Shown one piece after another: positions 24,451 through 33,581 of a stretch of DNA of 64,000 bases. A program made the translations under genes and the position numbers. A model generated the notes under the pieces. It worked only from the letters and a program-made list of their open reading frames with translations, ran no database searches and was not told the DNA's origin. Position 1 is the stretch's first letter; the number at the start of each line of letters is the position of its first letter. The stretch spans positions 434,001-498,000 of the forward strand of contig NZ_JAGTJJ010000002.1 in assembly GCF_028435365.1 (NCBI RefSeq), read 5' to 3'. The DNA comes from Polyangium jinanense (GTDB lineage: Bacteria > Myxococcota > Polyangia > Polyangiales > Polyangiaceae).

Positions 24451-27400
24451 ATGCGCCGCCGTCTTGCCCGCATCGCCCTCCTTGTCCTCGCTCAGACCCT
24501 CGCGAGCTGCGGCCCGGGACCCACGATCGTCACGGGCCCGCAGTCCGCGGAGTTCGGCGGCGCTTCCGACGGGAATACGCGCGCCCCCGGGGACCTCGCG
24601 ATCGTCCCCGTGCGCTGGGAGGAGCAGCCGACGCAATCGCTCGAGGTCGCGGGGGGCGATCGCAGCGGCGCGCCCGTCTCGCTCACCTCGCCCGACGGCG
24701 TCGGCCTCGTGATCACTTCGCTCGAAGTTGCGGCCGCCGTCGAAGATCCGCTCGCGTTCACCGAGCTGCATTTCACCTTCAAGAACCCCGAGCCTCGCAC
24801 CATCGAGGGCCGCTTCGAGCTGGTCCTGCCGCCCGGGGCCACGATCAGCCGGTTCGCCATGAAAAACGCGGACGGCTGGAAGGAGGGTGAAGTCGTCGAG
24901 CTCAAGGCGGCGCGCGTCGCCTACGAAGATTTCCTCCACCGCAGGGCCGACCCGGCGCTGCTCGAAAAGCAGGCCGGCAACCGTTTTCAGGCCCGCGTGT
25001 TTCCCATTCCGGCCTCGGGCGAGAAGGAGATCATCGTCTCCTACTCGCAGTCGCTCGCCTCGCGCGCCGACCCCTACCGCGCTTATCTTCGGGGCCTGCC
25101 GCGCATGGGCACATTCGACATGCGCGTCATCGAGCGCCGCCGCGGGGACAAGGGCGAGCCCGTGCGTCGCATTCACTCCTTCAAGCAGGCCGATTTCGCC
25201 CCGGACCGTGATTTCGTGCTCCCGCTCGCGGCCGGCGCGAAGGCCGTCGGCCTGCGCCACGAGGAGCTCGCGGTCGCGCGGGTCACGCCCCTTGCGGAGA
25301 ATCGCCCCGAGCCGGTCCGGGATCTCCTCGTCCTGCTCGACACGAGCGCCTCGCGCGCGCTCGACCTCGCCACGCAGGCCGAGCGCCTCGCCGCGCTCCT
25401 CGCGGCCCTGCCGGACGAGCCGGGCAGCGACATGCCGATTGCCGTCGCCTGCTTCGATCAAGGGCTCGAACCCGTGTACACGGGGCCCAAAAAGGGGTTC
25501 GGCCGCAAGGAGATCGAGGCCATTCTGCAGAGAAAGGCGCTCGGCGCCTCCGACCTCGGGCTCGCGCTGGAGAGCGCGGCGGGGTACGCGAAAAAGCAGG
25601 GCGGCCGCTTCACCCGCGCCTTGCTCCTCACGGACGGCATTCCCACGGCCGGGCCCACGACGCCCGGCGAGATCACGCCCGAGCTCCAGCAATTGCGAGA
25701 CGCCGGCATTCGCAGGCTCGACGCCATCGTGGCCGGCGGCATCCGTGACGAGGCGCTCCTCCGCAGGCTCACGACGGGCACGTTCCCGCAGGACGGCGTC
25801 GTCCTCGACGCGGCGGAGAGCCCACGCGTGCTCGCCGATCGGCTCGGCCGCGCCACCGTCTCGGGCCTCGAGGTGCGGGTGCCCGGCGCGAAATGGGTGT
25901 ACCCGGAAAAACTCGACGCCGTCCAGCCCGGCGACGAGGCGCTCGTGTATGCGGAGATCCCGCCGAGCTCGCCGTTCGAGGTCGAGGTCAAGGGGCCTTC
26001 CGGCACGGCGCGGACGAAGGTCGAAACGGAGTTCGCCGAGCGCCCGCTGCTCGAACGCGCGGCGACGCGGGCGAAAATCGAACGTCTCTCCCTCGAAATG
26101 GAGACGGCGCCGGACGATGCCCGGCGCGCCGCGATCGGGCGCGAGATCGTCTCGCTCTCGACGCGCTTCCGGGTGCTCTCCGACCTCACGGCGCTGCTCG
26201 TCCTGGAGACCGAGAACGATTACGCTCGTTTTGGTATCGACCGGACCGCGCTCGCGGACATCCTCGTGGTCGGCCGCTCGGGCGTCGAGCTGCAAAGCCG
26301 CAAAGGCGGCCCCGTCACCGTGGCCACGTCCCCGGACGAACCACCGAAGGTGGCCGAGCAAAAGAACCAGACAGAGGGGGCGGAAAAAAAGAAGGATACC
26401 GGCGCCCCGTCCGCCGAGCCCTCCGCGGCGCCGGCGGCCGACGCGCCTCCTCCTCCCCCGCAATCGGAAACCCTTTCGCGGGACGAGCTCGCGCGGGAGG
26501 CGAAACCCGAACCCGCCGAGGCCGAGCCGTCCCCGTCCCCGCGCCCCGCGAGCCCGCCCCGCGCGGCCGCGAAGGCCGCTCCGTCGGCGGCCACGGGCGC
26601 ATCCCGCCCCCGCAGCATCGAGGCCGATTCGATCCTGAATCCCTTCGACGACAGGCCGAGCCCCCGGCGCCCGCCGTCATGGCGGCGGCCGCCCCCGCCT
26701 CCGCCGCCGAGCGAATTCGAGAACGACGAGGACGACGATTCGAGTGATTCCGGCGTCCTGCCCTACGAGGGCAAATTCGCCGAGGTCATGAGCCTGATCC
26801 AGTCGAAGAAACACGCCGAAGCGCTGGCCCTCGCCGGTGCGTGGCGCGAGGCCGAGCCGGGCGACGCGCTCGCGCTCGTCGCGCTCGGCGAGTCGTTCGA
26901 GGGCCTTGGCAACCTCCCCCAGGCCGCGCGTGCTTATGGCTCGATCATCGACCTCTTCCCGTCCCGCGCCGACCTCCGCCGTTTCGCCGGCGCGCGGCTC
27001 GAACGAATTGGCCCTCGCGCCGACGGCGTCCCCTTCCTCGTCGTCGACACCTATGAAAAGGCCGTCGCGTCGCGCCCCGATCATCCCTCCGGACACCGGC
27101 TCCTCGCGTATGCGCTCGCCCGCGCCGGAAAATTCGCCGAGGCTTTCGAGATCATCACCGCCGCATTCGCGCGCCGTTATCCGAGCGGCCGCTTTGCCGG
27201 CATTCGCCGCGTCCTCGCCGACGATGTCGGCATCCTCGCCGCCGCGCTCATCCGCGCCAAACCCGAGCGCCGCGCCGAGGTCCAGAAAACCTTGGGCGCG
27301 CTCGGCGTCCCCCTCGCCACGCGCCCCTCGCTTCGGTTTGTCCTCACGTGGGAGACCGACGCGAACGACGTCGATTTCCACATTCGCGACAGCCGCCGCG

Positions 27401-27699
27401 GCCACGCCTATTACAGCCACCGAAAGCTCCGCTCCGGCGGCGAGCTCTTCGCCGACGTCACCACGGGCTATGGCCCCGAATGCTTCGCCATCGACGGTCG
27501 CGCTGTGGCCTACCCGTATCGCCTGCAGGCCCATTACTATTCGAAGGGTCCGATGGGCTACGGCATGGGCAAGCTCCAGATCGTCGAGCACGACGGAAAT
27601 GGAGAGATCCGGCTCGAAGAGCGGCCTTTCGTGGTCATGACCGACCGCGCATTCGTGGATCTCGGGGTGGTCACCGGCAAGCTGCCGGCGCCGCGCTGA
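24451..27699 (+). CDS. Lipoprotein with VIT, VWA and YfaP-like domains
   Basis: 1082 residues. Lipoprotein signal MRRRLARIALLVLAQTLASC (lipobox LASC). A VIT domain (about 85-215, ISRFAMKNADGWKEGEVVELK) is followed by a VWA domain (about 285-450, LLVLLDTSAS as the metal-site loop and LLTDGIPTAGP). A Pro/Ala-rich linker (640-760) leads to a TPR-like stretch and a C-terminal domain like DUF2135/YfaP (LRFVLTWETDANDVDFHI, TGYGPECFAIDG). The MIDAS is DTSAS, a variant of DxSxS that is still complete. Probably an outer-surface or periplasmic scaffold; no enzymatic role is evident. Convergent with the next gene. Confidence 0.85.
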   Translation: MRRRLARIALLVLAQTLASCGPGPTIVTGPQSAEFGGASDGNTRAPGDLAIVPVRWEEQPTQSLEVAGGDRSGAPVSLTSPDGVGLVITSLEVAAAVEDPLAFTELHFTFKNPEPRTIEGRFELVLPPGATISRFAMKNADGWKEGEVVELKAARVAYEDFLHRRADPALLEKQAGNRFQARVFPIPASGEKEIIVSYSQSLASRADPYRAYLRGLPRMGTFDMRVIERRRGDKGEPVRRIHSFKQADFAPDRDFVLPLAAGAKAVGLRHEELAVARVTPLAENRPEPVRDLLVLLDTSASRALDLATQAERLAALLAALPDEPGSDMPIAVACFDQGLEPVYTGPKKGFGRKEIEAILQRKALGASDLGLALESAAGYAKKQGGRFTRALLLTDGIPTAGPTTPGEITPELQQLRDAGIRRLDAIVAGGIRDEALLRRLTTGTFPQDGVVLDAAESPRVLADRLGRATVSGLEVRVPGAKWVYPEKLDAVQPGDEALVYAEIPPSSPFEVEVKGPSGTARTKVETEFAERPLLERAATRAKIERLSLEMETAPDDARRAAIGREIVSLSTRFRVLSDLTALLVLETENDYARFGIDRTALADILVVGRSGVELQSRKGGPVTVATSPDEPPKVAEQKNQTEGAEKKKDTGAPSAEPSAAPAADAPPPPPQSETLSRDELAREAKPEPAEAEPSPSPRPASPPRAAAKAAPSAATGASRPRSIEADSILNPFDDRPSPRRPPSWRRPPPPPPPSEFENDEDDDSSDSGVLPYEGKFAEVMSLIQSKKHAEALALAGAWREAEPGDALALVALGESFEGLGNLPQAARAYGSIIDLFPSRADLRRFAGARLERIGPRADGVPFLVVDTYEKAVASRPDHPSGHRLLAYALARAGKFAEAFEIITAAFARRYPSGRFAGIRRVLADDVGILAAALIRAKPERRAEVQKTLGALGVPLATRPSLRFVLTWETDANDVDFHIRDSRRGHAYYSHRKLRSGGELFADVTTGYGPECFAIDGRAVAYPYRLQAHYYSKGPMGYGMGKLQIVEHDGNGEIRLEERPFVVMTDRAFVDLGVVTGKLPAPR

Positions 27700-27726
27700 C
27701 ATCCCGGACGGCGCTCGCGTGACTGT

Positions 27727-28902
27727 TCAGAGGAGCGCGCGAATCTGCTCGTCGAGGGATCCCGCGCCGACCACGAACGCGCGACGCAGCCGCTCGGCCG
27801 GCTTCACGTCCGGTGTCCTCCCGCATGCGGCTTGCGCCTCGCGCAGAAGACGTTTTTCGGCGCTCGTGAAGCGGCCGTCGATGATCGCCGCCGCGTGCAG
27901 GACCTGCAGCGCCATTCGTTGCTCCGCATGCGGCAGGCGCGAAAGCACGTCGAGGAACACGCGTGAATCATCGATGCCCTCCGGCAGCGGATCGTCCACG
28001 CGCCGCAAGACCTCGACGAGCACCGCATGCAGATTCGGGTGCAGATCTTCCGTTCGCACGATCGCGCTCGCCACCGCGCGCACGAGCGCGAGCCGCCCCT
28101 CGGCCGAGAGCGCGATTCCCTGATCGAAGATCGCGCCCACGAGCTCGCGCGCGGCCGACGGGCCCATCACACGAATCTTCGCCTCGCGCAGCACGATCCA
28201 GCAAACGATCCCGTTCCACGCGGCCGTACCGGGCACCGCGACGAACGGCAGCCACGTGCGCACGAGCGCGCGGCCCGCGAGGCGACGGACGAGCACCTTC
28301 ACCGCGAAATTGGTGACGCTCACCTTCAGCTTGTAGAGCAGCGATGCGACCGCCAATTTGATCTTCGACGCCTCGCGCCGCGGATCGACCCCGAACACGC
28401 GCTCCGTCGGGTTTGGCAATTCGAGCGCCGCGCGCGCGAGCGCCGTGGCCACGGCCGTGCCGTCGCCGCTCGCCTCGGTCGCGAACGGATCGAGCCCCGC
28501 GGCGCGGGAGAGCTGGTGCACGGCACGCAGCGAATCCCAATAAAGATACAGAATCTCCGCCACGGACGCGACGATCGTCACCCCGCCGACGAGCGCCCAG
28601 TATCGCGCGGCCGCGCCTACGCTCGCGTGCTCGGCGCCGAAGAGCCGCTCCGCGAGCACCTCCGCGCCCGCCGCGAGCGCCGCGCTCACCGCGCCTGCGA
28701 CGCACGCGCGGATCACGGCGCCGCGCACCACGACCGAGAGATGCCGACGCTCCTCGGCGTTCAGCACGCTCACGGCGTCGGCGGCGGCGACGCGCGGCAA
28801 GGATGCCGAGAGCCGGCGGAAATAAAGCACCCCGAGCCGCTCGAGCAGCGGCGCTTTCGCCTCCACGTTCGCTGCCGGATCCGTCCCGCTCGCGCTGACC
28901 AT
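27727..28902 (-). CDS. Membrane protein with possible TerB-like C-terminal region
   Basis: 391 residues. Hydrophobic segments at about 62-85, 100-125 and around 220-240 indicate a cytoplasmic-membrane protein. The C-terminal 100 residues (MALQVLHAAAIIDGRFTSAEKRLLREAQAACG) resemble the acidic helical pattern of TerB-type domains. The N-terminal part resembles LBF_2804-type membrane proteins known from spirochaetes and myxobacteria, but I cannot verify that. No catalytic motif is seen. It is divergent from the polyphosphate kinase, with about 108 bases between the starts. Confidence 0.72.
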   Translation of the reverse strand: MVSASGTDPAANVEAKAPLLERLGVLYFRRLSASLPRVAAADAVSVLNAEERRHLSVVVRGAVIRACVAGAVSAALAAGAEVLAERLFGAEHASVGAAARYWALVGGVTIVASVAEILYLYWDSLRAVHQLSRAAGLDPFATEASGDGTAVATALARAALELPNPTERVFGVDPRREASKIKLAVASLLYKLKVSVTNFAVKVLVRRLAGRALVRTWLPFVAVPGTAAWNGIVCWIVLREAKIRVMGPSAARELVGAIFDQGIALSAEGRLALVRAVASAIVRTEDLHPNLHAVLVEVLRRVDDPLPEGIDDSRVFLDVLSRLPHAEQRMALQVLHAAAIIDGRFTSAEKRLLREAQAACGRTPDVKPAERLRRAFVVGAGSLDEQIRALL

Positions 28903-29010
28903 GCGACGCCCGACGATACACGAATGGCCCTTGACGTGCGGCGGATCTTTGCGTTTGCTCGGCGAGCGGGGCGAGCCCCGTGGTCATCGGACCTCGAAAG
29001 GAGAAAGCGC

Positions 29011-29841
29011 GTGGGCGTCGTCACGTTCGACAAGAACGGGGAGAAGGTGAATCTCGGCGCGATCAGCGAGTCGCCGCCCGGCGGGGTGACGCGCGAGGAG
29101 GCGGCGCGCGAGCTCGGGGAGCTCGGCGAAGAGCTTTTCGAGCTACAGGATCTCCTCTGGGGCGCGCGCACGCATTCGGTGCTCGTCGTCTTGCAGGGGC
29201 GCGACACCGCGGGCAAGGACGGCGCGATCAAGAACGTCGTGGGCCTGCTCAATCCGCGCGGCGTGCACGTCACCTCGTTCGGCGTGCCCACGGAGGAGGA
29301 GCGCGAGCACGATTTCCTCTGGCGCATCCACCGCCAAACGCCGCGCAGGGGCGAGTTCTCGATCTTCAACCGCTCCCATTACGAAGACGTGCTCGTCGTG
29401 CGCGTCCACGACCTCGTCCCCCGCGAGGTCTGGGGCGAGCGATTCGGCCACATCCGCGATTTCGAGGAGCTGCTCTGCGAGCACGGCACGATCGTGCTCA
29501 AGTTTTTCCTGCACATCAGCAAGGACGAGCAGAAAAAGCGCCTCCTCGAGCGCGAAGAGGACCCGCGCACCGCCTGGAAGCTGAACCCCGGCGACTGGCA
29601 GGAGCGCGAGAAGTGGAACGAGTACACCGAGGCCTACGAGGACGCCATCTCGCGCACCGCGACGAAGCGCGCCCCGTGGACGATCGTGCCCGCGGACACG
29701 AAATGGTACCGGAACCTGGTCATCGCCCGCGAGCTCGTGCAGACGCTCCGGCCCTATCGAAGGGTTTGGCAGAACAAACTGGATGAGATCGGCAAGGAGC
29801 GCAAAGCCGAGCTCGACGCCTACCGGGCGCGCAAAACCTGA
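29011..29841 (+). CDS. ppk2: PPK2-family polyphosphate kinase
   Basis: 276 residues from a GTG start; AAGGAG lies 7 bases upstream. It transfers phosphate between polyphosphate and nucleotides in the cytoplasm. Walker A is GRDTAGKDGAIKN, followed by SFGVPTEEEREHDFLWR, the FNRSHYEDVLVVRVH block (Walker B region) and FFLHISKDEQKKRL, then APWTIVPADTKWYR. The pattern is closest to the PPK2 groups that phosphorylate AMP or ADP, but nucleotide specificity cannot be decided by eye. Length is normal for a single-domain PPK2. Confidence 0.93.
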   Translation: MGVVTFDKNGEKVNLGAISESPPGGVTREEAARELGELGEELFELQDLLWGARTHSVLVVLQGRDTAGKDGAIKNVVGLLNPRGVHVTSFGVPTEEEREHDFLWRIHRQTPRRGEFSIFNRSHYEDVLVVRVHDLVPREVWGERFGHIRDFEELLCEHGTIVLKFFLHISKDEQKKRLLEREEDPRTAWKLNPGDWQEREKWNEYTEAYEDAISRTATKRAPWTIVPADTKWYRNLVIARELVQTLRPYRRVWQNKLDEIGKERKAELDAYRARKT

Positions 29842-29856
29842 CCGAGGCGCCTTGCC

Positions 29857-30462
29857 ATGCGAACGATGATCCTGTGCTCGGCTTGCAAGCGGCACGTCTT
29901 TTCGTCCGAGCCCTCGTGTCCGTTCTGTGGCCTCGAGCTCGATCCCGCCGCGCGGAAATCGAAAACGCCCGCCCTTTCCCCGGAGATGTCGCGCGCGCAG
30001 CGATATGCGCTCGGCGCGGCCATGGCCATGACCCTCGCGGGCACGGCCTGCAAAACCGAGGATTCGCCCGCGGTCGAGCCCGAATCCGCCGAGAATGCCA
30101 CGGCGAGCGCCGCGCCCCTCGCCCCGCCTGAACCGCCGCGGCCCACGCCGCAGCCCGAGGACCGGGCACGCGAGGCCCCGCCGCCCCCGAGCCCTTTCCT
30201 CGTCGGGGCTCCGACGAACGACCCGCCCCCCTTGCCCGAATTACCCCAGCGCGTGGACGTCGCGCCCGCGGATGCCGGCGCCCTGGACGCAGGCCGAACC
30301 GTCGCCCGCAAACCCCCTCCGCCGCCTCCTCCTCCCCTCGACGACCCGCCCGACGGCTGGCGACGCAATCACCGCTGCATCCGCACCCCCAATGGAGGAA
30401 TGAATTGTCCGCCTTACGGATGCGTTTTTCCGGACGAAGCCTGCGACACGTTCCGGGTTTGA
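29857..30462 (+). CDS. Zinc-ribbon protein with Pro-rich region
   Basis: 201 residues. The N-terminus has a zinc ribbon, CSACKRHVFSSEPSCPFCG (CxxC-x10-CxxC). A hydrophobic stretch (about 48-63, YALGAAMAMTLAGTAC) could be a membrane segment or a lipobox-like end. Then follows a long Pro/Ala/Asp linker and a small Cys-containing tail ending CGDEACDTF-like (CVFPDEACDTFRV). It follows ppk2 by 15 bases and may be co-transcribed. Function unknown; the short N-terminal zinc ribbon before a membrane segment suggests a cytoplasmic sensor end. Confidence 0.8.
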   Translation: MRTMILCSACKRHVFSSEPSCPFCGLELDPAARKSKTPALSPEMSRAQRYALGAAMAMTLAGTACKTEDSPAVEPESAENATASAAPLAPPEPPRPTPQPEDRAREAPPPPSPFLVGAPTNDPPPLPELPQRVDVAPADAGALDAGRTVARKPPPPPPPPLDDPPDGWRRNHRCIRTPNGGMNCPPYGCVFPDEACDTFRV

Positions 30463-30468
30463 TCCGTC

Positions 30469-30843
30469 TCAAGCCCGCGGCTTCGCGAACAGATCCTTGA
30501 TGAAATCGAGCACCGTGAGGTTCTTGTAATCACGGAACTCGCCCGCGTCGAAATACGCGCCGCCGCACGTCGAGCACGTCTCGTACCAGAGGTGCGGCTG
30601 CGCCGGGTCGACCATGCGTATGAGCGGATTGCCGTCGCGTGGACAGCGCACGTACGGGATCGTGTTGTTTTTCCGCCCGGTCTTCGGATCACCCGAATCG
30701 ATGATCTCCGAGCCTCGCATCGATTTCAGCCGCTCGTTCTCGCGGCTGTCGAACCAGAGGCCTTTGCAGGCCGTGCAGCGATCGACCTCGATGTCCTCGA
30801 ACACCACGATCTCCATCGCCGCTTTGCATTTGGGACAGTTCAC
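30469..30843 (-). CDS. TFIIB-type zinc-ribbon protein (zf-TFIIB)
   Basis: 124 residues from a GTG at 30843 that overlaps the stop of the upstream gene (GTGA). AGAGG lies about 9 bases before it. The first ribbon is CPKCKAAMEIV followed by VDRCTACKGLWFDSREN; the second is RCPRDGNPL followed by CSTCGGAYFDAGEFRD. These are typical of the small zf-TFIIB family with unknown roles. The longer open frame to 32022 is ignored because the upstream genes occupy it in other frames. Confidence 0.88.
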   Translation of the reverse strand: MNCPKCKAAMEIVVFEDIEVDRCTACKGLWFDSRENERLKSMRGSEIIDSGDPKTGRKNNTIPYVRCPRDGNPLIRMVDPAQPHLWYETCSTCGGAYFDAGEFRDYKNLTVLDFIKDLFAKPRA

Positions 30844-32204
30844 GGTCGTTTTCCTCTCGGCTCGTACGAGCGAAATCCTCTTCGGCGCGCGCGTCGCGCC
30901 CCGATGAACCCAAGGGCGACGAGGGCCGCCCCAAAAACGCTGGCCTCGCCGCCCGTTCCCCCGCGCGCGACGCCACATGCACAATCGCCCAGCGGCTCGG
31001 TCGCCGGGACGTCCCCGGGCGGCACGCCCGCGTCCACGGGCCCTCCGCCGGCTCCACCGCCGCCAGCACCGGCGCCATCGCAGGACATCGCATTCAGCGT
31101 CATTTGCATGATCGGCCAACGTGGCTCGCAGGTCGAGCGGGTTGCGCTGCCTGCGGGGCAGGGGAGCGGGCCGCACAGATCCGCGAGGCGCGAGATCACG
31201 CCGAACGTCGAGCCCGCGGTCACGGACAAACCCACGGAAAACCCGTCGAGCGCCTCCTCGGTGCACGCATACACGCCCGCCTCCGCCCAGCGCAGGCACC
31301 GCGCGTGCAATCGAGAGACCTGCTCGAACGCCCACGCGGGCGCAGGCGTTCGCCAGATGCCGTCCTTTTCGCCGCCCACGACGAGCGCTTTGCCGTCGGG
31401 CGACAGGGAAAAACCCAGCAGTGCTCCTTCCCCGACGAAAAGCTCCTCCCACGTCTTCGCGCCGTCCGCCGAATGGAGCAGCCTTCCTGGCGCGCCGTCG
31501 AGTCGCACGTACACGCGGTTCGCGTCCGCTGGATCGACTGCGCCGATGAAAGGCCCGTGCGTGTCGTCGCTCCCGGGCACCGGCGTGACCTCGTGGGTTT
31601 TCCCGCCGTCCGTGGAGCGGAGCACGACGCCCATCGGCATGGCCCCGCCGAGCACGCCGCTCACGTATACGACCGCAGGATCCGGCGTGAGATCGACCGT
31701 CAACCCGCGCAGATTGTCGGGGAAAACCGCATCTGCGTCCGTGAACGACGCCCCGCCGTCCTCGGTCCAGAAAAGCCTCGTCTCGAAGCCCGAACCGAGC
31801 GGTGAGGATGTGAGCACCACGGCGCGGGCCGGGTTTGTCTTGTCCACCGCGAGGTCGACGACGAGCTTCCCTTCGAGCGCGCCCACCCGCGAAAAGCCGC
31901 ACCCGTCCGGTGTCGAGACCGAGAGCCCATCGGGCAAACCCACGAGCAGCGCGCTGCCTGCGGTGATGCCGATCGGCGGGTCCCAGATTCCCGCGAACGA
32001 CATCGCCTCCTCGCACACCCACGACCAGCGCGCGCCCCCGTCCGTGCTCACGACGAGCCCGTACGTCGCGCGCAGGACCACGTGCGCCGGATCCATCGGA
32101 TCGACCTCCACGTGTCCGGCCGAAGGAAATCGACCATTTCCGAATGCCGCGCCCGAAGTCAGCACGAGGACAGCGAGAGCCGCGAGGCCTCCGAGGCGCC
32201 TCAT
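30840..32204 (-). CDS. Secreted BNR/sortilin-like propeller protein with sorting tail
   Basis: 454 residues. Signal peptide MRRLGGLAALAVLVLTSGAA. Repeated STDGGARW, TEDGGASF and STDGGKTH motifs (Asp-box/BNR type) indicate a beta-propeller. The C-terminus has a Gly/Ala-rich linker, paired cysteines (GDCACGV), a hydrophobic segment and a final RRARRRGFRSYE basic tail, the layout of myxobacterial surface-sorting tails. Start and stop each overlap a neighbour by 4 bases (ATGA at 32201, GTGA at 30840), so it is coupled to the Cys-rich lipoprotein upstream and the zinc ribbon downstream. Confidence 0.85.
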   Translation of the reverse strand: MRRLGGLAALAVLVLTSGAAFGNGRFPSAGHVEVDPMDPAHVVLRATYGLVVSTDGGARWSWVCEEAMSFAGIWDPPIGITAGSALLVGLPDGLSVSTPDGCGFSRVGALEGKLVVDLAVDKTNPARAVVLTSSPLGSGFETRLFWTEDGGASFTDADAVFPDNLRGLTVDLTPDPAVVYVSGVLGGAMPMGVVLRSTDGGKTHEVTPVPGSDDTHGPFIGAVDPADANRVYVRLDGAPGRLLHSADGAKTWEELFVGEGALLGFSLSPDGKALVVGGEKDGIWRTPAPAWAFEQVSRLHARCLRWAEAGVYACTEEALDGFSVGLSVTAGSTFGVISRLADLCGPLPCPAGSATRSTCEPRWPIMQMTLNAMSCDGAGAGGGGAGGGPVDAGVPPGDVPATEPLGDCACGVARGGTGGEASVFGAALVALGFIGARRARRRGFRSYEPRGKRP

Positions 32205-33565
32205 GGCAAACAATGCCCCTGGAAGCAGGAAAAACCGGGGACGCAGTCGACGTTCGTCACGCAATGGCCGCCCTCGGGGCATTTCTTCGCGCAGGGGCCG
32301 CCGCAATCCGGGTCGGTTTCGCCGCCGTTCTGGTAGCCGTCGGTGCAGGTCGGCTTGCACGTGAGCTTCTCGGGATCACATACGCCGCCCTTGCAATCGG
32401 CGTCGACGAGGCACGGGTAAAACGGCGGGCACTTCACCTCGCACGAGCCGCCGCAGTCGTAGCTCGTCTCGTCGCCGTTGTGCTCGCCGTCGAAGCAGGA
32501 AGGCGTGGAGCAGACGGCGCTGCCCACCGGGCCTTCGCAGATCTTGCTCGCGCAATCGACGCCATTCACGCAAGGCGCGCCCGGCGCGCATCCGCTCGGG
32601 CAAACCGCACCGCAATCGATCCCCGCCTCGTTCCCATTCTGCACGCCGTCCGCGCACGTGGGCCCCGCGCACGCTCCCTGCACGCACGACGCGCTGTCGC
32701 AATCGATCCCGCCCTCGCAAGCCGAACCCAGCCCGCATTTCTTGCAGTCCGGCCCGCCGCAATCGACGCCCGTCTCGGCCCCGTTCTTCGCCCCGTCCGA
32801 GCATGTGGGGATCGCCGCGCAGACGCTGGCCTCGCAGAACCCGGAGACACAATCCGCGTCGATCTCGCAGGCCACGCCGAGCGGGCACGCGGGACACGTC
32901 GGCCCGCCGCAATCCGCGCCCGTCTCCGCGCCGTTTTTCGCCCCGTCCGTGCACGTCGGCGCGCAGATGTCCGCTTCGCAGAGACCGCCCGCGCAATCGC
33001 TGTCCGCGCCGCAACCCGCGCCCGTCCCGCAATCCGCGACGCACGAGCCGCCGCAATCGACGTCCGTCTCGTCGCCGTTTTCGATCGCGTCGCTGCATGT
33101 CGGCGGAATGCACGTCCGATCCGGCCCGCACTTGCCGCTCGCGCAATGCACGCCGGACGTGCACGCCACGCAATTCCCTTTGCCGTCACACGCGGCCCCG
33201 CCGCCCTCGTCGCAGGGCGCTCCGATCGGCTGGTTGTCGAAGCCGCAGCGGCCGTCCTCGAAGCACCGCGGCTCACCGCACGCGGAGGCGAGCCCCGGAC
33301 AATCCGCGTCGCTCGTGCACGAAGGCGCGCCACCCGCGCCGCCTTGCCCGCCCGCGCCGCCCGCGCCCGTGGACGCGGACGAAGACGACGCGGAGGACGA
33401 CGACGACGCGGAGGACGACGACGACGCGGACGAAGCTTGTTCTTGTTGGATCCGACGTTCGTCGACGTCGGCGAGGAGGACACACCCCGCGAGGGGCGCG
33501 AGCGTCACGAACGCGAGCTTGGGCGCCTCCCGGACGAACGAAGCGAGGCGCGCCGGGGGGATCAT
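32201..33565 (-). CDS. Cys-rich repeat lipoprotein
   Basis: 454 residues. The N-terminus has a hydrophobic segment ending LAPLAGC (lipobox), then a Ser-rich linker encoded by repeated GAC/GCG-type codons on the plus strand. Six repeats of the form C-x-D-x-x-x-NG-x-E-x-x-x-DCGG (for example CTDGAKNGAETGADCGG) follow, each with a C..C..G..C DC.SG.C tail. Such repeats are common in surface proteins of myxobacteria. Likely rigid and disulfide-bonded outside the cell. It opens the three-gene coupled run down to 30469. Confidence 0.88.
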   Translation of the reverse strand: MIPPARLASFVREAPKLAFVTLAPLAGCVLLADVDERRIQQEQASSASSSSSASSSSSASSSSASTGAGGAGGQGGAGGAPSCTSDADCPGLASACGEPRCFEDGRCGFDNQPIGAPCDEGGGAACDGKGNCVACTSGVHCASGKCGPDRTCIPPTCSDAIENGDETDVDCGGSCVADCGTGAGCGADSDCAGGLCEADICAPTCTDGAKNGAETGADCGGPTCPACPLGVACEIDADCVSGFCEASVCAAIPTCSDGAKNGAETGVDCGGPDCKKCGLGSACEGGIDCDSASCVQGACAGPTCADGVQNGNEAGIDCGAVCPSGCAPGAPCVNGVDCASKICEGPVGSAVCSTPSCFDGEHNGDETSYDCGGSCEVKCPPFYPCLVDADCKGGVCDPEKLTCKPTCTDGYQNGGETDPDCGGPCAKKCPEGGHCVTNVDCVPGFSCFQGHCLP

Positions 33566-33581
33566 CGAGTCCCCCCGAGGA

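Noticed and set aside
28027..29010. N-terminal extension of the PPK2 gene
   Set aside because: The upstream part overlaps the minus-strand membrane protein gene and has no fold; GTG 29011 has a good ribosome-binding site.
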